This document shows, in pieces, positions 1 through 8,245 of a stretch of DNA of 64,000 nucleotides. Source of the DNA: Sphingobacterium sp. BN32. Lineage in GTDB: Bacteria; Bacteroidota; Bacteroidia; Sphingobacteriales; Sphingobacteriaceae. The stretch covers positions 3,348,001 through 3,412,000 of the forward strand of contig NZ_CP129963.1 of assembly GCF_030503615.1 (NCBI RefSeq). Reading direction: 5' to 3'. The position numbers and the translations under genes are program-made. The notes beneath the pieces are model-generated. The model had not been told where the DNA came from. It was given only the letters and a program-made list of their open reading frames with translations, and did not search any database. Numbering within the stretch: position 1 is the first letter of the stretch; each line of letters starts with the position of its first letter.

Positions 1-1794
1 AACCCCATTGCATCAGCAAAAGCATCCGGTGTATCAACGACTACCACACCCGAGCTCGCTATTAAAGGGTTCTTGTCATTGACGCCCCTGGAAGGTTTGG
101 AAATTTATACAAACTACAGTCAAAACCGATTGGAGAACAAAGCCGATCAATTCTTAAAACCTTACGACACCTATGAAACCGGCGTTTATAAAGTCACCTA
201 TCCGACTACCGGAAATGATAAATCCGAAAGCTGGGGACAAACGATTATCAATCAGTTCAATCTACAAGCATCCTATGAAAAAAATCTAGGTTCGCACTAT
301 TTGAAAGTATTAGGCGGTATGCAAACCGAAGAATTGCTCGGACGTTCATTCGCCGCAGGTAGAAAATTCTTTAAATATGCTGGCTTCGAAGACCTGAACA
401 ATGGCGATGTACTTTCTGCCACAAACTCCGGCTCGCACTACGAATGGGCGATGCTATCTTATTACGGTCGCTTAAATTATAACTATTTAGAACGTTATCT
501 TCTCGAGGTAAACAGTCGCTTTGACGCTTCCACGCGTTTCAAAGGAAAGAACCAATGGGGATACTTCCCATCGGTATCTGCCGGTTGGCGTATTTCGGAA
601 GAGCCATTCTTTCAAAATATCAAAAACAGCATCAACGACCTGAAACTCCGTGGATCCTACGGTACTTTAGGAAACCAAGCAATTGGGAGCTACTATCCTT
701 ACGCCGCAGCAATATATAGCGGACAGGGCTATTGGTTCGACTACAACCAAGGGACAGGGGTAGCACAAACGGAAGTTGCTAATGAAAATATCTCCTGGGA
801 AAAATCACGACAGTTCAACGTAGGCTTAGATGCCCAATTATTCAATTCCCGACTCGGATTAACCGTCGATGTTTTCCGCAGAAAGACATACGATATGCTT
901 CAACGGTTCCCGATTCCAAGTTATGTGGCATTGACTCCACCATGGGAGAACCGAGGAGATATAGAAAATAAGGGCTGGGAAGTTTCCGCAACCTGGAAAG
1001 ACCAAATAAACGACTTTAATTATTCGATTACCGCAAATGTAACCGATATACGAAATAAAGCGCTAAACCTTTATGGTAATGAATACATCGATGGCATCTA
1101 TACCACGAGAGAGGGCGAAGCGTTATCCTCTTTCTTCGGCTATGTTTCCGATGGGCTCTTCCAAACGCAAGAAGAAATCGACAACTCGCCGGTATATGGC
1201 ACTAAGGCAAACACCAAACCTGGATATGTGCGCTATGTGGATATCAGCGGACCAGATGGGGTTCCAGATGGCGTCATCGACACCTACGACCGGACTATAT
1301 TAGGTTCAAATATGCCGCGTTATGAGTATAGCTTAAACCTGTCTGCCGAATGGAAGGGCTTCGATTTAACACTCTTCTTTCAAGGGATAGGCAAGAAAGA
1401 CTTGTTTTATACCGGTTCGGGCGTTCGCCCCTTCTTGGTGGGCCGATCGATGTTTAAGTATCAGTTAGATTACTGGTCGGAGGAAAATCGGGATGCTGAA
1501 TTCCCTATTCTTTTGATTGATGGATCAGGCAACAACCCGAACAACATTGCTTCAGATTTCTGGATGAAGAGCGGTGCATTCATGCGGTTGAAAAACTTGA
1601 CGCTGGGCTACACCTTACCAAAAGCCTGGACAGAACGTATGCAGACCAAACAATTCCGCGTATACTTCAATGCGCAGAACCTGCTTACTTTCTCCAATGC
1701 CTATGAAGGTTATGACCCGGAGAATGCATTCTCCAGCGGTAGCTTCTATCCATTGATGAAAACATTCACCTTCGGACTAAATGTTAACTTCTAA
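1..1794 (+). CDS. SusC-like TonB-dependent outer-membrane transporter, C-terminal part (5' end outside window)
   Basis: The frame is open from base 1, so the gene begins before the window; the TTG at 73 is not its start. The visible 597 residues are the C-terminal half to two thirds of a SusC/RagA-type receptor: alternating aromatic beta-barrel strands, the typical segment SAGWRISEEPFF, a late DRTILGSNMPRYEYSLN-type motif, and a C-terminus ending in an aromatic residue after NVNF, as in barrel proteins recognised by BAM. The protein would import oligosaccharides or other bulky nutrients across the outer membrane using TonB energy. The SusD partner starts 7 bp after the stop. The STN and plug domains are not visible, so sigma-factor signalling cannot be judged. 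Confidence 0.93.
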   Translation, partial: NPIASAKASGVSTTTTPELAIKGFLSLTPLEGLEIYTNYSQNRLENKADQFLKPYDTYETGVYKVTYPTTGNDKSESWGQTIINQFNLQASYEKNLGSHYLKVLGGMQTEELLGRSFAAGRKFFKYAGFEDLNNGDVLSATNSGSHYEWAMLSYYGRLNYNYLERYLLEVNSRFDASTRFKGKNQWGYFPSVSAGWRISEEPFFQNIKNSINDLKLRGSYGTLGNQAIGSYYPYAAAIYSGQGYWFDYNQGTGVAQTEVANENISWEKSRQFNVGLDAQLFNSRLGLTVDVFRRKTYDMLQRFPIPSYVALTPPWENRGDIENKGWEVSATWKDQINDFNYSITANVTDIRNKALNLYGNEYIDGIYTTREGEALSSFFGYVSDGLFQTQEEIDNSPVYGTKANTKPGYVRYVDISGPDGVPDGVIDTYDRTILGSNMPRYEYSLNLSAEWKGFDLTLFFQGIGKKDLFYTGSGVRPFLVGRSMFKYQLDYWSEENRDAEFPILLIDGSGNNPNNIASDFWMKSGAFMRLKNLTLGYTLPKAWTERMQTKQFRVYFNAQNLLTFSNAYEGYDPENAFSSGSFYPLMKTFTFGLNVNF

Positions 1795-1801
1795 GCCTAT
1801 T

Positions 1802-3610
1802 ATGATGAAAAAGTCAACTCTATTTAAATCTATCGTCGGAGCATTTCTAGTCTCCACCACGCTTTCCTGTAAAGACTTTTTAGACCGGGAGCCAACGAGT
1901 TATTCTTCCGCAGGCTTCTACAAGTCTGAAGGCGCGGTGGAAGATGGCGTCTCGGGAATTTACGCAACGCTCAACTTCACTTTCGCAGCATCTTTACCTT
2001 TCCATATTATATATGACCATTGGACGGGTCTTGCTTTCGAACGTGCAGAAAACACGACCATTGGTGCTGGCGGATCTCTCAACCCGGAAAATGCAGTTAT
2101 AGCAACCGCCTGGACCAACTTCTACAAAATGATCGATCGTTCCAACGAAGTACTTACCGGTGCGGAACCCTACCTCGAGACTTTAACAGGAAAATCAAAA
2201 CAGTATCTAGCAGAAGCTAGGGTTTTACGCGCATTTGCATACAGCAATCTCCTAACGATGTACGGCAAAGTCCCGTTCTTCCAAAAACCAGTTACCCCAG
2301 AGGAATATAATGTGGAAAGAACCAATGAAGATGTCATCGTCGACTTCCTATTGGCTGATTTAGATGCTTGTCTAAATGATTTACCTTGGATAGCTGATAA
2401 TCGAGGCCGTGTAGACCGAGCGGTAGCTTACGGAATAAAAGCAAGATTGGCGCTATTGGGAGGCAGTTTGAATTATGGTGGAAAAGGCGCAGCCTATTAT
2501 AAAATAGCCGCCGAGTCGGCTAAAGCAGTCATCGGACAAAGACAACTCGCAGCGAAATTTGATGACCTATTCAATAAGACCGGGCAACAAAAGGCGGATG
2601 TAAGAAACGAGTCGCTTTTCGAAATCATCTATTCCGATAAGGGTATCAAAAAATCTCATTGGATTGCTTTCGGTCAGGTATCGAGAAATTATGGACAAAC
2701 AGGTAGACACCCCTCGCAATTACTCGCAGATACCTACGAGTGCAAAGATGGTCTTCGGATCGACGAGTCGCCTTTGTACGACCCGAAGAAACCATGGGCT
2801 AACCGCGACCCTCGATTCCGCTCTACGCTATGGATGCATAAAGACACGGTGGAAGGCAACACAAATGGTACATCGACCGGACTCATCAAATTTGTCCTTG
2901 ATCTCTATCAGCCTACCACGCAGTTCTACAATTACAACACGAAAACCTGGGCTAGCGGAACGAACGCCGATATCAACTCGGGTGCTGCATGGACCAGTTT
3001 CGCAAACGCGGGCGTAGGTTATATCTGGAAAAAATACAGCAATGAAACGGTGGAAGCCGTAGGTACGCAAACCTGTAACGCTATTATCATGCGCTATCCG
3101 GAAATCCTACTCACCTATGCAGAAGCAAAAATTGAGCTGAATGAGCTTGATGCATCGGTCTATGATGCCATCAATCAGGTTCGCAATCGGTCCAAAATGC
3201 CTAATGTTGCTGCGGATCGAATCGGTAACCAGCAAAGAATGCGTCAGCTCGTACGCCGCGAGCGTAAAGTCGAGTTCGCACTTGAGGGTTTACATTTTTC
3301 CGATATGCGCAGATGGAAAATCGGTGACCTAGAAAATGAAGGCCCATCCTATGGTTATCCGCTTCCTACTCGCGCAGCAAATGGCAGCATTCTTCAAGAA
3401 GGCTATGATTTGGTCACGCCGGACATGGTGCCTAACTTCAAGAAAACAGCACGGCATGACCTGAACGATATCGCAAATTACGATGCGTATAAATCAAAAC
3501 TTAAAGTTAGAGACTTGAACCGTTTCTGGGATGATAAATTCTATCTATTCCCTATTCCGCAGCGCGAGCTTGACTTGGCGCCTGCATTAGGACAGAACAA
3601 CGGTTACTAA
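1802..3610 (+). CDS. SusD/RagB-like nutrient-binding lipoprotein
   Basis: A protein of 602 residues that partners the SusC protein just upstream. The N-terminus MMKKSTLFKSIVG is followed by a hydrophobic stretch and a lipobox ending in LSC, so it should be lipidated and surface exposed. Tetratricopeptide-like helices follow (EARVLRAFAYSNLLTMYGKVP; later RYPEILLTYAEAKIELNE), and the C-terminal region has the RagB/SusD signature with RRERKVEFALEGLHFSDMRRW. An in-frame ATG at 1781 lies inside the susC 3' end and would put seven odd residues before the signal peptide, so 1802 is preferred. The spacing to susC implies one transcript. The ligand is unknown. Confidence 0.93.
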   Translation: MMKKSTLFKSIVGAFLVSTTLSCKDFLDREPTSYSSAGFYKSEGAVEDGVSGIYATLNFTFAASLPFHIIYDHWTGLAFERAENTTIGAGGSLNPENAVIATAWTNFYKMIDRSNEVLTGAEPYLETLTGKSKQYLAEARVLRAFAYSNLLTMYGKVPFFQKPVTPEEYNVERTNEDVIVDFLLADLDACLNDLPWIADNRGRVDRAVAYGIKARLALLGGSLNYGGKGAAYYKIAAESAKAVIGQRQLAAKFDDLFNKTGQQKADVRNESLFEIIYSDKGIKKSHWIAFGQVSRNYGQTGRHPSQLLADTYECKDGLRIDESPLYDPKKPWANRDPRFRSTLWMHKDTVEGNTNGTSTGLIKFVLDLYQPTTQFYNYNTKTWASGTNADINSGAAWTSFANAGVGYIWKKYSNETVEAVGTQTCNAIIMRYPEILLTYAEAKIELNELDASVYDAINQVRNRSKMPNVAADRIGNQQRMRQLVRRERKVEFALEGLHFSDMRRWKIGDLENEGPSYGYPLPTRAANGSILQEGYDLVTPDMVPNFKKTARHDLNDIANYDAYKSKLKVRDLNRFWDDKFYLFPIPQRELDLAPALGQNNGY

Positions 3611-3631
3611 TTTCATATACGACAGAGAAAC

Positions 3632-5347
3632 ATGAAGAGAAGAAATTTTTTACAATTAGCTGCCCTTACGGGGCTGGGCAGCTTAAATCTACCTATTGTA
3701 TCCGCAGGAAGTTTGGAAAGCGAGACCAGAGCAAAAGCACATGACGGATCCGATGAAATAAAAACCGACGTCTGCATTATCGGGGGCGGTCTGGGCGGAT
3801 GTGCTACGGCTTTGGCTGCTTGCAGAAATGGCCTTCGTGCAATCATGACCGAAGAGACCGACTGGATCGGCGGACAGATATCGCAACAAGGCGTTCCGCC
3901 AGATGAGCACCAATGGATAGAAACGCATGGAGCACCTAGCTCCTACCGCGATTACAGAACTCGCGTTCGCGATTTTTATCGACGCAACTATCCACTCACT
4001 CCGGAAGCTAAAAACAAAGTCAACTTAAATCCAGGAAACGGCTCGGTATCTCGAATATGCCATGAGCCCCATGTTTCCGTCGCTGTACTCTACGAAATGT
4101 TATTGCCCTACCTCAGCAATGGACAGCTACAGATATTCCTGGGATTCAAAGCCAACACGGCTCTAATTCAAGGCGACGATGTGAAAAGTGTCGCGATTCG
4201 CTCGGTCGACGAAGATACGACGATCAACGTACTGGCGAAAAACTTTGTGGATGCCACGGAATGTGGCGATCTGCTGCCGATTACCAAGACGGAGTACATC
4301 ACAGGAACGGAGTCAAAGAAAGAAACCAATGAACTGCATGCCTCCGAAACCAAAAGACCACAGAACCATCAAGCTTTCACGGTCTGTTTCGCGATGGACT
4401 ACCAAGAGGGCATCGATAATACGATCGATAAGCCTACGGACTACGATCGATGGAAAAACTACGTTCCTAAACTGAATCCGGCATGGTCGGGTAAGTTATT
4501 AGATCTATCCTACTCCAATCCGCGCGACCTCAAGCCTAAGCGATTGGGATTTGATCCGCGAGGCATAGATACGCCCGGTATGTTGAACTTATTCAATTAC
4601 CGCCGTTTGATTCATAAGGACAATTTTACGCCTGGTTTTTACGATGGCGATATCACCATTGTGAACTGGCCACAGAATGATTATATGATGGGCAATCTGA
4701 TTGATGTGTCGGAAGCGGAATTCAAGAAAACGGTGGAAGATGCAAAAAACCTGAGCCGTTCCCTATTCTACTGGCTACAAACAGAGGCCCCACGTGCTGA
4801 TGGCGGCATGGGCTGGAAAGGGCTACGCCTACGCGGGGATGTGATGGGCACCGTTGATGGTATGGCAAAATATCCTTATATACGCGAATCGCGAAGAATC
4901 AAAGCACAGTTTACGGTATTGGAAGAACATGTAGGCGCAGAGAACAGAAAGCTGGTAGCCGGCGAAAAAGAAGGAAAGAAAGCTTTTCAATTCTTTGATT
5001 CTGTGGGCGTAGGCTACTACCATATCGATCTTCACCCCAGCAATCAAGGCGATAACTACATAGACTTCGGATCCTTGCCATTCCAGATACCACTTGGCGC
5101 CTTATTACCGCAGCGCGTCAACAACTTGTTCCCTGCCAATAAGAACATCGGAACAACGCATATCACCAACGGCTGCTATCGCCTGCACCCCGTAGAATGG
5201 AGCATCGGCGAAGCCGTAGGCCTATTGATTGCCTACAGCACAAAAAATAAGGTCCATCCAAAACAAGTTAGAAGCAATAAAAATAATCTTAGCGCTTTCC
5301 AGAGCTTTATTCAGCAACAAGGAATAGAGCTAGTATGGAAGGTTTAG
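3632..5347 (+). CDS. FAD-dependent oxidoreductase with Tat-like signal
   Basis: A protein of 571 residues. It opens with MKRRNFLQLAALTGLGSL, a twin-arginine type signal, so it probably folds with its cofactor and is exported. Residues about 45-75 hold the dinucleotide-binding motif CIIGGGLGGCATALAA followed by an acidic strand end (TEETDWIGGQ), as in the FAD_oxidored (PF12831) family. The distal region ITNGCYRLHPVEWSIGEAVG fits the FAD-binding C-terminal part of that family. It starts 21 bp after susD, so it is probably co-expressed with the SusCD pair and acts on the imported compound or on a product of it. The substrate is not known. No other enzyme of the locus lies downstream within the window. 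Confidence 0.85.
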   Translation: MKRRNFLQLAALTGLGSLNLPIVSAGSLESETRAKAHDGSDEIKTDVCIIGGGLGGCATALAACRNGLRAIMTEETDWIGGQISQQGVPPDEHQWIETHGAPSSYRDYRTRVRDFYRRNYPLTPEAKNKVNLNPGNGSVSRICHEPHVSVAVLYEMLLPYLSNGQLQIFLGFKANTALIQGDDVKSVAIRSVDEDTTINVLAKNFVDATECGDLLPITKTEYITGTESKKETNELHASETKRPQNHQAFTVCFAMDYQEGIDNTIDKPTDYDRWKNYVPKLNPAWSGKLLDLSYSNPRDLKPKRLGFDPRGIDTPGMLNLFNYRRLIHKDNFTPGFYDGDITIVNWPQNDYMMGNLIDVSEAEFKKTVEDAKNLSRSLFYWLQTEAPRADGGMGWKGLRLRGDVMGTVDGMAKYPYIRESRRIKAQFTVLEEHVGAENRKLVAGEKEGKKAFQFFDSVGVGYYHIDLHPSNQGDNYIDFGSLPFQIPLGALLPQRVNNLFPANKNIGTTHITNGCYRLHPVEWSIGEAVGLLIAYSTKNKVHPKQVRSNKNNLSAFQSFIQQQGIELVWKV

Positions 5348-5376
5348 ATTTTAGATATTAGACATTAGATTTTAGA

Positions 5377-5398
5377 CCTGCAGCAATGCAGGTTTTTT
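5377..5398 (+). terminator. Rho-independent terminator after the FAD oxidoreductase
   Basis: Stem CCTGC / GCAGG with a six-base loop (AGCAAT), followed directly by six T. The stem is short, but the T run and the position 30 bp after the stop codon fit termination of the SusCD-oxidoreductase transcript. Confidence 0.6.
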
Positions 5399-5416
5399 GT
5401 ATTTGGGGGGACGATG

Positions 5417-5634
5417 TTTTGTCTGAACCAGGAAAGGAAGGATGTAGGGATGGGCAGGATCGGATATAGTGTTGGATATCGGTATGCATATCGCACATTT
5501 ACAGTATTTGTATCATACGTTACAGGAGACGTTTAGTGAAACGTCTCCTATAAAAAATACAATTCATCCCATTATTCGGCACAAAACCCGACCCTGCAAA
5601 TCCTAAAATCCTTCCTTTCTTGGTTCAGACAAAA
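5417..5634. repeat. MITE-like element, copy 1 (module A arms around a hairpin)
   Basis: The left arm (5417-5460) reads TTTTGTCTGAACCAGGAAAG then GAAGGATGTAGGGATGGGCAGGAT. The right arm (about 5590-5634) is its reverse complement with a few changes, giving imperfect terminal inverted repeats of about 45 bp. The interior holds the AGTG-loop hairpin at 5524-5549. A second copy with the same interior hairpin is at 59878-60204 and a collapsed form is at 25987-26113. No open reading frame is present, so any movement would need a transposase in trans. Confidence 0.7.
5524..5549. repeat. Perfect 11-bp hairpin with AGTG loop
   Basis: AGGAGACGTTT, loop AGTG, AAACGTCTCCT. It lies in the middle of MITE-like copy 1. 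The same hairpin, with one changed pair, is at 60091-60114 in copy 2, so it belongs to the element rather than to a neighbouring gene. Confidence 0.75.
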
Positions 5635-5759
5635 TCTCTTTAGACCACAAAATTCAGACAACTACCCCTTCCAATCTCACATCTAAAATTTAAAATCTTA
5701 TTTCTAAAACCTAGTAACCCACCCTAGGTCTAAATACTAACTACTAACTACTAAATACT

Positions 5760-5821
5760 ACCCCAATCAAAGCCCAATCAAACCCGCTTCGAAGCGGGTT
5801 TGATTGGGCTTTGATTGGGGT
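5760..5821. repeat. 62-bp perfect palindrome (module C)
   Basis: The two halves are exact reverse complements without a spacer; the axis lies between 5790 and 5791 in CCCGCTTCGAAGCGGG. The arms are made of AATCAAAGCCCAATCAAACC-type words. Related structures lie at 60284-60345 (30-bp arms, 2-nt loop) and, decayed, at 25831-25885. Confidence 0.9.
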
Positions 5822-5972
5822 TATCATTGGGTTTACAAGGGGACTGAGTCGAAGCAATTCCCTTCCATTCTCGAAGAGCTTTCGTAGGATCTCTGATGAG
5901 TTTTCTACTCAAAAACCTGTAACTTAGCAAGAATTGGATTTCAGATGCCTGCTATTCTTAGGATATTTGAGT

Positions 5973-6842
5973 ATGGTAAAGACACAACAAGCAATCAATT
6001 ACGCCCGTATCGCTCAGGCGATACAGTATATTCAGGATAACTTTCAGCATCAGCCGAGCCTGGAGGAAATTGCTGAGCATGTACATTTGAGTCCCTTTCA
6101 TTTTCAGCGGATGTTTTCTGAATGGGCTGGTACGAGTCCAAAGAAATTCTTGCAATATATTCAGATTGACTATGCCAAGAAATTATTAAAAGAAGAGCAA
6201 CGCACTTTGTTTGATACCCATATGCTGACCGGATTTAGCAGCACCAGTCGATTACATGATCTGTTTGTGCAGATTGAGGGCATGACGCCGGCAGAATACA
6301 AGCATGGCGCTGCAGGTTTAAGCATTGCTTATAGCTTTCAGGAAACGCCATTCGGCCGCTGCTTAGTCGCTTCGACCCATAAGGGGATATGCTACATGGC
6401 TTTCATCGATAATGAGGAGGATGCCTTGCGGACATTGAAATCTCAATTTGAACAGGCAGAGTTTGTCGCTGAAGAGAAGGAAAGCCATCGTCAGGCTTTA
6501 GCGATTTTCGATCCGGCGTCGGAGAATCCTGTGGACCGTATCAAGCTCCATTTAAAAGGTTCTCCTTTTCAACTGAAAGTATGGCAAGCCTTATTGGAAA
6601 TTCCTACAGGGAAACTGAAGACCTACAAAGAAATTGCGGAGGCAATCGAGCGCCCTACAGCATCGAGAGCGGTCGGTACCGCGATAGGACAGAATCCAAT
6701 CGCATATTTGATTCCCTGCCACCGTGTGATCCAGACTTCCGGAAAATTCGGTGGTTACCGCTGGGATCCTTTACGCAAAACAGCAATCATCGGTTGGGAA
6801 ATCGCGAAACAAAAACCAGCAATGAGCAATGAGATTATTTAA
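5973..6842 (+). CDS. AraC-type regulator fused to O6-methylguanine-DNA methyltransferase (Ada-like, short form)
   Basis: A protein of 289 residues from ATG 5973; an in-frame ATG at 5934 would add 13 poorly matching residues. Residues about 10-112 form an AraC-type double helix-turn-helix (PSLEEIAEHVHLSPFHFQRMF, then FSSTSRLHDLFVQIEGMTPAEY). Residues about 118-285 form the alkyltransferase domain, with acceptor Cys249 in IPCHRVIQ and the FGGYRW segment behind it. It removes methyl groups from O6-methylguanine by self-alkylation and probably regulates its own operon. The N-terminal zinc-binding domain that senses methyl-phosphotriesters in E. coli Ada is absent. It overlaps alkB by 14 bp, as in E. 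coli ada-alkB, so the two repair genes are translationally linked. Confidence 0.88.
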   Translation: MVKTQQAINYARIAQAIQYIQDNFQHQPSLEEIAEHVHLSPFHFQRMFSEWAGTSPKKFLQYIQIDYAKKLLKEEQRTLFDTHMLTGFSSTSRLHDLFVQIEGMTPAEYKHGAAGLSIAYSFQETPFGRCLVASTHKGICYMAFIDNEEDALRTLKSQFEQAEFVAEEKESHRQALAIFDPASENPVDRIKLHLKGSPFQLKVWQALLEIPTGKLKTYKEIAEAIERPTASRAVGTAIGQNPIAYLIPCHRVIQTSGKFGGYRWDPLRKTAIIGWEIAKQKPAMSNEII

Positions 6843-7431
6843 TTCTGCAGATCCGAAAAAAAATTGGCTTCCGTACGATGGTACGGTAAATTACTATGGT
6901 GTGGTAATCGAAGACAGCGCAGCATATTTTCAGAGTTTGATGCAGGATATTGCTTGGAAGAACGATGAGGCGATCATCTTTGGAAAACATATTTTAACCA
7001 AACGCAAGGTGGCATGGTATGGCGACACCGCTTTTGAGTACACTTATTCGGGAATTTTGAAGCGTGCCTTGCCTTGGAATGAAACACTCCTGCGTTTGAA
7101 GGAAATCGTCGAACAGGTTTCAGGTGAAACATTCAACTCCTGTCTATTGAATCTCTATCACGACGGCAGCGAGGGAATGGCATGGCATAGCGACGGGGAG
7201 AAAGACCTGAAAAAGAATGGCGCCATCGCATCCTTAACGTTCGGGGCAGAAAGGAAGTTTTCCTTTAAGCATAAAGACAGTAAAGAGAAAATCGATTTGC
7301 TGCTCGAAGATGGTAGCTTGTTGATCATGAAGGATACCACACAAACCCATTGGTTGCATAGACTCCCTCCAACAAAGGCCGCCCATGGGCCAAGAATTAA
7401 CCTAACGTTTAGGACAATTGAGGAAGTCTAG
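6829..7431 (+). CDS. alkB: AlkB-like 2-oxoglutarate/Fe(II) dioxygenase for alkylated DNA
   Basis: A protein of 200 residues. The iron ligands are visible as His120 and Asp122 in WHSDGE, with the distal His (probably His177) in THWLHRLP, and the 2-oxoglutarate-binding arginines lie in RINLTFR (189-195). The layout is closer to the ABH2/ABH3-like group than to long E. coli AlkB. It oxidatively removes methyl groups from N1-methyladenine and N3-methylcytosine. Its start lies inside the 3' end of the preceding methyltransferase gene, so the pair forms a compact alkylation-damage operon. Confidence 0.9.
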   Translation: MRLFNSADPKKNWLPYDGTVNYYGVVIEDSAAYFQSLMQDIAWKNDEAIIFGKHILTKRKVAWYGDTAFEYTYSGILKRALPWNETLLRLKEIVEQVSGETFNSCLLNLYHDGSEGMAWHSDGEKDLKKNGAIASLTFGAERKFSFKHKDSKEKIDLLLEDGSLLIMKDTTQTHWLHRLPPTKAAHGPRINLTFRTIEEV

Positions 7432-7572
7432 TTATTTTGTCACTGTTTTTTTCTTTCCTCCTGTTAGCATTTGCCTAGATTCATCTGATTTACAGTATCT
7501 CTCTATTTGTTTATAAAGAAATTAATTTTTATTTTAGAGAAACTAATTTTACCAACGCCTATTTTTTAGATT

Positions 7573-8073
7573 ATGAACAACTTTCAAAGATTCCTCTTGG
7601 CCCCGCTCATCTATACGGTCTTTATGTTCGTGTTTTTTTGGTTTGAATATGATCCTGTTAAAGCCATTTTGGGTGGATTAATGGCGGGTCTGATGTTCGG
7701 TATATTTTACTACTTCTATGAGACCCATAGAATGAAAAAACAATTGAGGGAGGACGGACTGGATAAAGAGCAAGTCAAGTTATTCAATGGTGCGAATTAT
7801 GTTACCAAAGAAGATTCGCAAGCCATTAGATTATACCTTCTTTCCGATCGATTGGTCTTTAAATTTCATAAGCCAAAGACAGCGGATGCCAAAAGAGAAA
7901 TCCCGCTTGAGCAGATTCAGTTAGTCGAAACGGATATGTCGAAGGGACTATTATTTAAAGGATTGGGCATAAAAACGAACAGTGGCGAGCTGCTGGATTT
8001 CCGAATATTCGCTCCGAAAAAATGGAAAGCGGAAATTGAAAGCGCAATGGCAAAGGATATGTCCGCTGGCTAA
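7573..8073 (+). CDS. Small membrane protein with cytoplasmic C-terminal domain, unknown function
   Basis: A protein of 166 residues. Two transmembrane helices (about 8-24 and 30-50, rich in Phe, Gly and Met) are followed by a basic turn HRMKKQLRED and a soluble domain of about 110 residues. The beta-rich pattern (IRLYLLSDRLVFKF ... REIPLEQIQLVETD ... LGIKTNSGELLDFRI) resembles a GRAM or PH-like fold, which is inference only. It has its own 141-bp upstream gap after alkB and no obvious operon partner. Confidence 0.7.
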   Translation: MNNFQRFLLAPLIYTVFMFVFFWFEYDPVKAILGGLMAGLMFGIFYYFYETHRMKKQLREDGLDKEQVKLFNGANYVTKEDSQAIRLYLLSDRLVFKFHKPKTADAKREIPLEQIQLVETDMSKGLLFKGLGIKTNSGELLDFRIFAPKKWKAEIESAMAKDMSAG

Positions 8074-8136
8074 GCGTAGTTCAACCGCGCGATTCCTCTT
8101 AACTCGTCAATAGTCGAATTGTGCGATTTTTTTCCT

Positions 8137-8144
8137 TATCTTTG
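8137..8144 (+). promoter_or_regulatory. Bacteroidota -7 box for the ABC-F gene
   Basis: TATCTTTG is an exact match to TAnnTTTG. The expected transcript start (about 8149) gives a leader of nearly 100 nt before the ABC-F ATG at 8246. A TTG at 8119-8121 is a weak -33 candidate with short spacing. Confidence 0.55.
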
Positions 8145-8167
8145 TATCAATCAAAATAAATAGCAGT

Positions 8168-8214
8168 ATGTAATACCCCTCTTTCTATCGTTTTATTCCT
8201 GCACCTAGGGGTGC
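8168..8214 (+). promoter_or_regulatory. Possible attenuator leader with start-stop codon pair
   Basis: The leader contains ATG directly followed by TAA (8168-8173), a minimal open reading frame. Downstream, GCACC (8201-8205) can pair with GGTGC (8210-8214), while ACCCCT (8175-8180) can pair with AGGGGT (8207-8212). The two pairings are mutually exclusive. This resembles ribosome-dependent leader switches of antibiotic-responsive ABC-F genes, but there is no terminator T run, so the reading is speculative. Confidence 0.3.
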
Positions 8215-8245
8215 GACTTATGGTTTCACAAACATTGAAAGAGCT

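Larger units (their letters stand above)
5348..5972. other. Intergenic repeat island 1
   Basis: There is no credible gene in this stretch. It holds, in order: TAGATATTAGA-type short repeats (5349-5376), a terminator, a 218-bp MITE-like inverted-repeat element (5417-5634), TAG/CTAAATACTAACTA strings (about 5724-5760), a 62-bp perfect palindrome (5760-5821), and a flank with GGGGACTGAGTCGAAG that is also found next to the palindrome near 60.36 kb. The parts are listed separately. Confidence 0.8.

Noticed and set aside
2664-3017. 117-codon frame inside susD
   Set aside because: Shadow of the strongly supported susD frame.
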